DNA of 64,000 bases from Serpens gallinarum (GTDB lineage Bacteria > Pseudomonadota > Gammaproteobacteria > Pseudomonadales > Pseudomonadaceae): NCBI RefSeq assembly GCF_014836765.1, contig NZ_JACSQG010000010.1, positions 55,549-119,548 of the forward strand, written 5' to 3'. Under the pieces are notes generated by a model. It did no database searches and was not told the DNA's origin. It saw only the letters and a list, made by a program, of their open reading frames with translations. Made by a program: the position numbers and the translations under genes. This document shows, in pieces, positions 57,424 to 64,000 of this stretch (the stretch's first letter is position 1; each line of letters opens with the position of its first letter).

Positions 57424-58922
57424 GGCGTACCTCCGCCGATCAACTGCATATAGGGCGCCAAGTCCAGCAATTGCGCAGCCGTGGCATTCAGATAGTGCTG
57501 CAGTGGCCCGGCCGCTAGCACCAGTGCCACGCTGGCCAACATCAAGCCCAGGGTGGCCACCAGGCGCCCCGCATCGTAGCGCGTGGTACTGGCGGGCTCA
57601 CCGCTGCCGCGCCAGAACACCGTACTGCCCGCACGGCTCAGGGCAATGATGGTCACGAGGCTGCCAACCAGCACCACTGACCACAACTGGAGCGCCGCCA
57701 TACCGGTGCCAGCCGAGCGCAGCAGCATGACCTTGCCCAAGAAGCCTGCAAATGGCGGCAACCCAGCCACGGAAATCGCGCCGGCAAAAAACAGTCCCCC
57801 CAGCACAGCAGCGTTGTATAGGGTGGGCCCTTGCTGCAACGCACCGGCAAATTCGCCGCGCTGGCGCGCCACCAGATCGGCCAGCAAAAACAGCCCGCCG
57901 CATATCAGGGTGCTGTGCAGCAGGTAATACAGCGCGGCAGCGTAGCTTTCAGGCGTCCCCAAGGTGATGACGGCCAGCAGGGTGCCCACCGAGACAACCA
58001 CCAGGTACGCCACCACGCCCTGCAACGAACGGGCCGCCAGAGCACCACAGGCTCCAGCAGCCAGAGTCAGCAGCGCCAGCGGCCACAACCAATCGTTGGC
58101 CAGGCCGGCGACCGCACCGGCCTCATTGCCAAAGATCAAGGTATAAACGCGCAGGATCACGTAGATACCTACCTTGGTCATGATCGCAAACAGTGCCGCC
58201 ACCGGCGCGGTGGCTGCGGCGTACGCTCGCGGCAACCAGAAGTACAGCGGCAAAATGGCGGCCTTAAGGCCGAACACGACCAGCAGCAACAGCCCCGCCA
58301 CCGAGAGCAGCGGTGCCAACTCGGCATCGGCGTTGGCGACGCGCTGGGCCAGATCCGCCATATTCAGTGTGCCCAGCAGGCCGTACAAAGTGCCCACGCC
58401 GATCAGGAAAAACGACGAGCCCACCAGGTTGAGCACCACATAATGCATACCGGCACGCACGCGCGCCGCCCCATTGCCATGCATCAGCAACGCATACGAG
58501 GCGATCAACAGGATCTCAAAAAATACGAACAGGTTGAACAGATCGCCTGTCATGAAGGCGCCATTTATGCCCAGCAGCTGAAACTGGAACAACGCGTGGA
58601 AATTCGGCCCGCGCTGGTCATCACCCCGACAGGCGTACAGCAGCGCGAAGCTGGCCAGCACGGCAGACAGCAACAGCATCAATGCACTTAACCGATCCAG
58701 CAGCAGAATGATGCCAAATGGCGGCTCCCAGTTGCCCAGGGCATAAATACGCAACTGGCCATCGCCCGCCATATACACAAGCCATATCGCCAGCGGAATC
58801 TGTGCCCAAGTGGCCAGCATTGATACGCAGCGCTTGAATGAGCGGTTGATACCATGGGTGACCAGCAGCAGGCTACCGAACAGCAAAGGCAGGATTAGCG
58901 GCAGGATTAGCGCATGAGTCAT
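57420..58922 (-). CDS. shaD: Mrp/Sha antiporter subunit D
   Basis: 500-residue polytopic protein homologous to NuoM/NuoN of complex I, with about 14 membrane helices. Conserved features include the helix with the essential Glu in NLFVFFEILLIASYALL (about residues 128-144) and a Lys in FGLKAAILPLYFWLP (about 215-229). It forms part of the proton path. It overlaps subunits C and E by 4 bp on each side. Confidence 0.94.
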   Translation of the reverse strand: MTHALILPLILPLLFGSLLLVTHGINRSFKRCVSMLATWAQIPLAIWLVYMAGDGQLRIYALGNWEPPFGIILLLDRLSALMLLLSAVLASFALLYACRGDDQRGPNFHALFQFQLLGINGAFMTGDLFNLFVFFEILLIASYALLMHGNGAARVRAGMHYVVLNLVGSSFFLIGVGTLYGLLGTLNMADLAQRVANADAELAPLLSVAGLLLLVVFGLKAAILPLYFWLPRAYAAATAPVAALFAIMTKVGIYVILRVYTLIFGNEAGAVAGLANDWLWPLALLTLAAGACGALAARSLQGVVAYLVVVSVGTLLAVITLGTPESYAAALYYLLHSTLICGGLFLLADLVARQRGEFAGALQQGPTLYNAAVLGGLFFAGAISVAGLPPFAGFLGKVMLLRSAGTGMAALQLWSVVLVGSLVTIIALSRAGSTVFWRGSGEPASTTRYDAGRLVATLGLMLASVALVLAAGPLQHYLNATAAQLLDLAPYMQLIGGGTP

Positions 58923-59248
58923 GGACGCGGCTCCTCGCCGTCGACATGATCGGTGCGCAATTCACCCATGCCGCGCAGGGCCAGCACCAGCACGAATGCG
59001 GTCATCGCGAAGCCGATGACAATGGCGGTCAACACCAGGGCCTGGGGCAGCGGATCGGCATAGTCCGAAGCGCTGCCCAACACCGCCGGTATTCCGGTAC
59101 CCAGACGGCCCATGCCAAATAGAAATAAATTGACCGCATAGGAAATAAGCGTGAGGCCCATAACCACGGGAAATACCCGAGCGCGCAGCAACAGATAGAC
59201 CCCGCTGGCCGTTAAAAAACCAAGCGTGATAGCGAAAACCGCTTCCAT
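58919..59248 (-). CDS. shaC: Mrp/Sha antiporter subunit C
   Basis: 109-residue NuoK-like protein with three membrane helices. The segment VMGLTLISYAVNLFLFGMGRL (about residues 30-50, core LISYAVNLFLF) is typical of MrpC. Its ATG shares one base with the TGA of subunit A (TGATG), so translation is coupled. Confidence 0.93.
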   Translation of the reverse strand: MEAVFAITLGFLTASGVYLLLRARVFPVVMGLTLISYAVNLFLFGMGRLGTGIPAVLGSASDYADPLPQALVLTAIVIGFAMTAFVLVLALRGMGELRTDHVDGEEPRP

Positions 59249-62040
59249 CAGAGCACTTCCTCACAATCGGCCTGACTGACATGGCCGATATTGGACAGGA
59301 TCAACAAGGTCGAACCGACCACCGTCAGATACACCCCCAGATCGAACAGCAAGGCCGTTGCCAGCTCCACCTCGCCGATCAATGGAATCTGTGGATGGCC
59401 AAACGCCGACGTCAGGAACGGGTAGCCAAAGAACCAACTGCCCAACCCGGTCAATCCAGCAGTCAGGATCCCGAGACCGGCCAGGAGGTGATAACTGATC
59501 GGCTGACGAGCCTGAGTCCATATCACCCCATGGGAAATGTATTGCAACGCCAACGCCACGGCGGTCACCAACCCGGCGATGAACCCGCCGCCCGGCAAGT
59601 TGTGGCCGCGCAAAAAGATGAACACCGAAACCAGTAAGGCCAACGGCAGGATGGCTCGCGACAGGTTGTCGAGAATCATCGGGTGGCTGTCGGTGGACCA
59701 CAGCCGGCCTGCGTAGTCCCGCTCTTGATGGGGCAGATACAGGCCTTGCAACAAGCCATAAATGCCCACTGCGGCAATCGCCAGCACAGTGATTTCGCCC
59801 AAGGTATCGAAGCCACGGAAATCCACCAGAATGACATTGACCACGTTAGTTCCGCCACCTCCTGAGAGGCTGTTCTCAAGGAAGAAGCCGGCAATGGTGT
59901 CATACGGACGGGTCATTACTGCGAAGGCGAGCATGGCCACCAGAATACCGACGCCGCCGGCCAACAGCAGGTCGCGCAGGCGACGCAAACTGCCGGACTC
60001 GGACGGAGTGACATCGGGCATGAAGAACAATCCCAGAATCAGCAGGATGATGCTGACTACTTCCACCGACAGCTGAGTCAGCGCCAGATCCGGGGCGGAG
60101 TAACGGGCGAAGGCCAGCGCGACCATTAAGCCAACCACACCGAGGATCATCAGCGCCACCAGACGGCGACGATGGAACGCCGCAGTCATCACTGCAGAAA
60201 AGCCCAGGATCACCAGACCCAGCACGGTGAACCCATCTAGCGGCGTCAATGCCAACGTGCCGCGCAGCGCAACCAGCGGATGCAAGGCGATCACAGCCAT
60301 CAGCAATGCCATACTCAGCATCCAGGTCAGGTAGCGTTGCAGCGAGCCATTTTCCAAGTGGCCGGTGAGCCATTTGGCGCCTTCGACCAGGCGCACCATG
60401 GCCCGATCGAAAATCAACTTGGCATCCAGCTCCGGCATGTCCGCATACCAGGCAAACAAGGGCTTGCGAAACACATACACCAGGATACCGCCGAGCAGCG
60501 CTATGAAACTCATCCCCAAGGGCACGTTGAAGCCATGCCAGATAGCCAGGCTGTAAGCGGGCAGCACGCCATTGAGACTCGCTGACGCCGCACTCGCCAG
60601 CAGCGGCGCCACGGTATAAGCCGGCAGCATGCCTACCAGCAAGCACAGCAGCACCAGAATCTCCACCGGGATTTTCATGTAGCGCGGTGGTTCATGGGGC
60701 GGATATTTAGGCACATCGATGGGTGCGCCATTGAAAAAAACGTCGTGAACGAAGCGCAATGAATACGCCACCGAGAACACACTGGCCAGCACCGCCAAGG
60801 CCGGCACCATCCAGTTGAAGCTGCCATACAGGCTTTGCTGCAAGGTTTCGCCGAAGAACATTTCCTTGCTCAGGAAACCATTGAGCAGCGGCACGCCGGC
60901 CATCGCCAGGGAAGCCACCATGGCCAGCACGGCGGTGTGCGGCATGTACCTCCACAGGCCGTTTATGCGCCGCATATCCCGTGTACCGGTCTCATGGTCA
61001 ATAATGCCGGCGGCCATGAACAGCGACGCCTTGAAGGTCGCATGGTTGATGATGTGGAACACCGCCGCGACGTTGGACAGCGGCGAGTCAAGGCCGAACA
61101 GCAGCGTGATCAAACCCAGATGGCTGATGGTTGAATAGGCCAGCAGGCCCTTCAGGTCATTCTGGAACAGCGCCAATATGGCACCCACCAGCAAGGTGGT
61201 CAGCCCGGTCAGGCTGACCAGATAGAACCACCAATCCGAATCGGCCAGCGCCGGATACAGGCGGGCCAACAGAAACACACCGGCCTTGACCATGGTCGCC
61301 GAGTGCAAATAGGCCGACACGGGCGTTGGGGCAGCCATCGCCTGGGGCAACCAGAAATGGAACGGAAACTGTGCCGACTTGGTGAACACGCCCAGCAGCA
61401 CCAGAATCAATGCCAGCGGATACAACGCATGTGCACGGATCAGCTCACCGCTGGCCAGTACATCGGTGAGTTCGAAGCTGCCGACTATATGTCCAATCAG
61501 AAGAATGCCGGCCAGTAATGCCAGGCCACCGCCACCCGTGATCACCAGGGACATGCGCGCGCCCTTGCGAGCATCGCTGCGGTGACTCCAGAAACCGATC
61601 AGCAGGAATGAAGACAGGCTGGTGAGCTCCCAGAAAACCATCATTAACAACAGGTTTTCCGCCAGCACCACGCCAAGCATCGCGCCCATGAACAGCAGCA
61701 AGAACGCATAGAAACGCCCAGCTGCCTCCCGCGTACTCAGGTAATAGTGGGCATACAGGATGACCAACAGGCCTATGCCCAGAATCAGCAGCGCAAACAG
61801 AAACCCGAGGCCATCGAGGCGCAGGCTCAGGTTGAAGCCCAACTCACTCAACCAGGGCTGGTTGAACACCAGGGTTTCGCCAGCGAATACGCGTCCCCGC
61901 TCTCCCAACAGCAGCACCAATGCCAACAAGGGCCCTAATGCCGTAGTCAACGCGCAGGTCAAACGCCCCAACCGCTCCGTAAAAATCGGGAGAATGACCC
62001 CGATAAACGGCAGGGCAATGATCAGCGCTAGTACCATCAA
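59248..62040 (-). CDS. shaA: Mrp/Sha antiporter fused subunits A and B
   Basis: 930-residue polytopic protein. Residues about 1-500 resemble NuoL (motifs [19 protein letters not shown] near 133 and [15 protein letters not shown] near 222). A NuoJ/DUF4040-like segment lies at about 590-700, and the C-terminal part (about 790-925) is the MnhB domain fused in PhaAB-type systems ([13 protein letters not shown] near 818). With C-G it forms the six-gene group 2 antiporter for sodium or potassium against protons, important for salt and alkali tolerance. First gene of the operon. Confidence 0.95.
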   Translation of the reverse strand: MMVLALIIALPFIGVILPIFTERLGRLTCALTTALGPLLALVLLLGERGRVFAGETLVFNQPWLSELGFNLSLRLDGLGFLFALLILGIGLLVILYAHYYLSTREAAGRFYAFLLLFMGAMLGVVLAENLLLMMVFWELTSLSSFLLIGFWSHRSDARKGARMSLVITGGGGLALLAGILLIGHIVGSFELTDVLASGELIRAHALYPLALILVLLGVFTKSAQFPFHFWLPQAMAAPTPVSAYLHSATMVKAGVFLLARLYPALADSDWWFYLVSLTGLTTLLVGAILALFQNDLKGLLAYSTISHLGLITLLFGLDSPLSNVAAVFHIINHATFKASLFMAAGIIDHETGTRDMRRINGLWRYMPHTAVLAMVASLAMAGVPLLNGFLSKEMFFGETLQQSLYGSFNWMVPALAVLASVFSVAYSLRFVHDVFFNGAPIDVPKYPPHEPPRYMKIPVEILVLLCLLVGMLPAYTVAPLLASAASASLNGVLPAYSLAIWHGFNVPLGMSFIALLGGILVYVFRKPLFAWYADMPELDAKLIFDRAMVRLVEGAKWLTGHLENGSLQRYLTWMLSMALLMAVIALHPLVALRGTLALTPLDGFTVLGLVILGFSAVMTAAFHRRRLVALMILGVVGLMVALAFARYSAPDLALTQLSVEVVSIILLILGLFFMPDVTPSESGSLRRLRDLLLAGGVGILVAMLAFAVMTRPYDTIAGFFLENSLSGGGGTNVVNVILVDFRGFDTLGEITVLAIAAVGIYGLLQGLYLPHQERDYAGRLWSTDSHPMILDNLSRAILPLALLVSVFIFLRGHNLPGGGFIAGLVTAVALALQYISHGVIWTQARQPISYHLLAGLGILTAGLTGLGSWFFGYPFLTSAFGHPQIPLIGEVELATALLFDLGVYLTVVGSTLLILSNIGHVSQADCEEVL

Positions 62041-62340
62041 TCAAAAACCTCTCATCAAACGTTGCGCAGGACAGCAAATGCTCATCCAGAATTGATCGCC
62101 GGCGTAAGCCTTTGTCCAGACGGCTTTTTCGGCCAAGAATTTATGCACAGCGCGGGGGCGGCTGTCATGTTTTTAATTATTACTAAAAGTCATGCAAATC
62201 TGTATTACAAGAAACAGATTCATATGAGAAGGACGCTGACGCCAAAAAATCACACACAAGCCCGACATTTGTGTTCGGGCCAGCCGGCATCAAGCCTGCA
62301 GAGAAAAAGAGCGCGCTTCACTCCAGCGTTGCAGTGACCA
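62041..62340. promoter_or_regulatory. Upstream region of the sha operon
   Basis: A 300-bp gene-free stretch between shaA and the upstream lipoprotein gene on the same strand. It is AT-rich around 62165-62225, the likely operon promoter zone. No repeat is seen and no exact promoter boxes are assigned. Confidence 0.5.
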
Positions 62341-62802
62341 TCAGGGAGAGACACGGCTGGTGCCGCTGACGGTCAGGATGCGCACGCGTTGACCCACACG
62401 AAACACCTGGTTCGGCTCAACGGCCTGAACGTAGGCACGTACGCTGCCGTCGTCTTCACGCACGGTGATTTCAACGCCCTGTGTACGAGTAATGCCTTCC
62501 TCTGCCGCCCCACCGAGCATGCCACCCGCCACAGCCCCAATCACCGCCGCGACTGCGCTGCCACGTCCGCCGCCGACACCACTGCCCGCGATACCACCCA
62601 CAATGGCGCCCGCACCTGAACCGATCGGCGTCTTGGTGCCTTCGATTTGCACCGGCCGCAACGCCTCGATGGTGCCCATGCGCACGGTTTGCACGGTGCG
62701 CGCTTCAGCGCGCGAGTACGTATCCCCAGACAGGTTCGAAGCACAGCCGCCCAGCGCACCCGCAAGGGAAAGGGATGCAATCAGTACTACAGATGTACGC
62801 AT
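62341..62802 (-). CDS. Glycine-zipper outer membrane lipoprotein, SlyB/Pcp-like
   Basis: 153-residue lipoprotein. The signal peptide ends in the lipobox LGGC (Cys near residue 20). A glycine-zipper hairpin is present at about 61-102 (AGAIVGGIAGSGVGGG and AVIGAVAGGMLGGA). The C-terminal domain (about 110-150) resembles SlyB/PcpY. Such proteins stabilise the outer membrane under stress, often in PhoPQ regulons. In P. aeruginosa the equivalent gene also precedes the sha operon. Confidence 0.88.
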   Translation of the reverse strand: MRTSVVLIASLSLAGALGGCASNLSGDTYSRAEARTVQTVRMGTIEALRPVQIEGTKTPIGSGAGAIVGGIAGSGVGGGRGSAVAAVIGAVAGGMLGGAAEEGITRTQGVEITVREDDGSVRAYVQAVEPNQVFRVGQRVRILTVSGTSRVSP

Positions 62803-62938
62803 GATGGAAACTCCCGGTTGATGTTTCGCTTAGGACCCTTGGCGCGCGCCATCGACTCCCGGAGGTGCGAAATCGATACGCTTCCAAGGGTCCACCGCTT
62901 CCGTTAGGGTAGCCACTTTTCGGGCCAAAAGAGCAGCT

Positions 62939-63172
62939 ATGGACTACTTCATCATCTTCATTGCCACGGCGAGCGGGTTGTATTTCCACTGGTGGCTGTA
63001 TGTGCGCATCAAGCGCTGGGCCGATCGCGACCTGGCCTTGTCGATGGCCGATGGCGATCCGCGCAAGCGCGCCTTCATGCTGCAGAAACTCGAGCAAGCA
63101 CGCGCCGAGCGAATTAAGCGCACTGATCTGGAAAACTGGTTACAACGTGCAGCTGCCACCTATGCAGAGTGA
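62939..63172 (+). CDS. Small membrane-anchored conserved protein
   Basis: 77-residue protein with one N-terminal helix (about residues 2-22, FIIFIATASGLYFHWWLYV) and a charged helical tail (RKRAFMLQKLEQARAERIKR). It is a conserved pseudomonad protein of unknown function, found between pdxH and the glycine-zipper lipoprotein. It is preceded by the sequence AAAAGAGCAGCT. Confidence 0.7.
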   Translation: MDYFIIFIATASGLYFHWWLYVRIKRWADRDLALSMADGDPRKRAFMLQKLEQARAERIKRTDLENWLQRAAATYAE

Positions 63173-63209
63173 CCAAGGCAACTGAATTCACAGACACAAC
63201 GCACTGGCA

Positions 63210-63860
63210 TCAGGGGGCCAGACGCTCGCGCAGCCATTGACCATCATCCTGCAGGCAATAATTCAGCCGGTCATGGAGACGGCTCGGACGCCCCTGCCAG
63301 AACTCGATGCGCTCGGGCAGCAGGCGAAAGCCCCCCCAATGTTCGGGACAGGGCGGCGCCTGGTCCTTGAAACGTTGCTCAGCCTGCACCAACCGTTCGA
63401 ACAGCTCTTCGCGACCACTGATCTGCCGGCTTTGTGGCGAGGCCCACGCACCAATCCGGCTGCCCAACGGGCGGATTTGATAGTAAGCATCTGACTCGGC
63501 AGCACTTACTCGCTCGATGCGGCCTTCGATACGCACCTGACGCTCCAGTGCGGGCCAGAAAAAGGTCATCGCGGCATAAGGGCGGGCCTTGAGTTGCTCA
63601 CTCTTGGCACTCTCGTAATTGGTGAAGAAGGTGAAGCCTCGTTCATCCAATCCCTTGAGCAACAGCACTCGGCAATGGGGTCGACCTTGCGCATCCACGG
63701 TGGCCAAGGTCATGGCGTTGGGCTCGACCGGCAAGCGCTCGGTTGCCAGCGCATCGGAGAACCATTGACGAAAAAGAGTCAGCGGCTCAGCCGGTGCCTG
63801 CTCTTCGGTAAGCCCGTCACGTGTGTACTCGCGTCGCATATCGGCCAAGCTGTGAGACAT
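63210..63860 (-). CDS. pdxH: Pyridoxamine 5'-phosphate oxidase
   Basis: 216-residue FMN flavoprotein making pyridoxal phosphate from its amine or alcohol form. Typical parts: [20 protein letters not shown] near the N-terminus, FMN-contacting [21 protein letters not shown] (about 60-80; core VLLLKG and FFTNYES), the QVRIEGRIE strand near 106 and the C-terminal [18 protein letters not shown]. Length and gene neighbours match P. aeruginosa pdxH. Confidence 0.96.
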   Translation of the reverse strand: MSHSLADMRREYTRDGLTEEQAPAEPLTLFRQWFSDALATERLPVEPNAMTLATVDAQGRPHCRVLLLKGLDERGFTFFTNYESAKSEQLKARPYAAMTFFWPALERQVRIEGRIERVSAAESDAYYQIRPLGSRIGAWASPQSRQISGREELFERLVQAEQRFKDQAPPCPEHWGGFRLLPERIEFWQGRPSRLHDRLNYCLQDDGQWLRERLAP

Positions 63861-64000
63861 GATTTCGCTCCCGGTGGATGGAGCTACAGCTTAACCGAAC
63901 AAGGCCTGCCAGGCTGTTTAAAAGTATGCGATCCATGAACCCCACCTGTTAAATGATGGGCGTTCCGTTTAGCGTGGCAGAGCTGGCGTGCAGTTCCACG

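Overview
The window looks like a chromosome segment of a Pseudomonas sensu lato species. Supporting this are an O-antigen locus ending in wbpM, a complete acyclic-terpene utilisation cluster (atuRABCDEFG), the gene neighbourhoods rlmKL-rmf-pyrD and shaA-G-glycine-zipper lipoprotein-pdxH, and several families of REP palindromes with the GTAG head typical of pseudomonads. No rRNA, tRNA, phage, IS element or CRISPR was seen.

Region 1 (1-1.7 kb) holds a small Cys-motif protein gene coupled to a META-domain lipoprotein gene, followed by tandem REP elements. Region 2 (1.7-25.3 kb) is an O-antigen cluster read on the minus strand: rfaH, an ops/JUMPStart element, phosphomannomutase, rmlB, rmlDAC, wecB, wecC, an acyltransferase, wzx, wzy, a GT2, a fused oxidoreductase, a heparinase-like protein, a GT4, a WbpV-like epimerase, a short phosphoglycosyltransferase and wbpM. 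The AT-rich core (about 4.1-15.4 kb) looks horizontally acquired. The genes suggest a Wzx/Wzy-made O-antigen with rhamnose, ManNAcA and a 6-deoxy-HexNAc (QuiNAc or FucNAc), probably O-acetylated. Arrays of REP elements lie at both ends of the cluster and also between rmlB and rmlD.

Region 3 (25.4-31.2 kb) carries a metallo-beta-lactamase-fold nuclease gene, a REP-associated tyrosine transposase (RAYT) gene sitting inside an array of its probable REP substrates, pyrF, a small membrane protein and a periplasmic solute-binding-like protein. Region 4 (30.6-41.1 kb) is the atu regulon, with the TetR repressor AtuR divergent from atuABCDEFG. A pair of inverted 13-bp sites lies between them, and a second REP family fills four of the six junctions between the structural genes.

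Region 5 (41.2-49.5 kb) has two chemoreceptors flanking fadD, an alpha/beta hydrolase, a MaoC hydratase and a pirin. Region 6 (49.8-56.3 kb) has rlmKL, rmf with a structured leader, pyrD and small conserved genes. Region 7 (56.3-63.9 kb) has the six-gene Mrp/Sha/Pha-type cation/proton antiporter operon, a glycine-zipper lipoprotein, a small unknown gene and pdxH. Start sites were chosen by ribosome binding site and family length; functions rest on recognised motifs, since no database search could be run.
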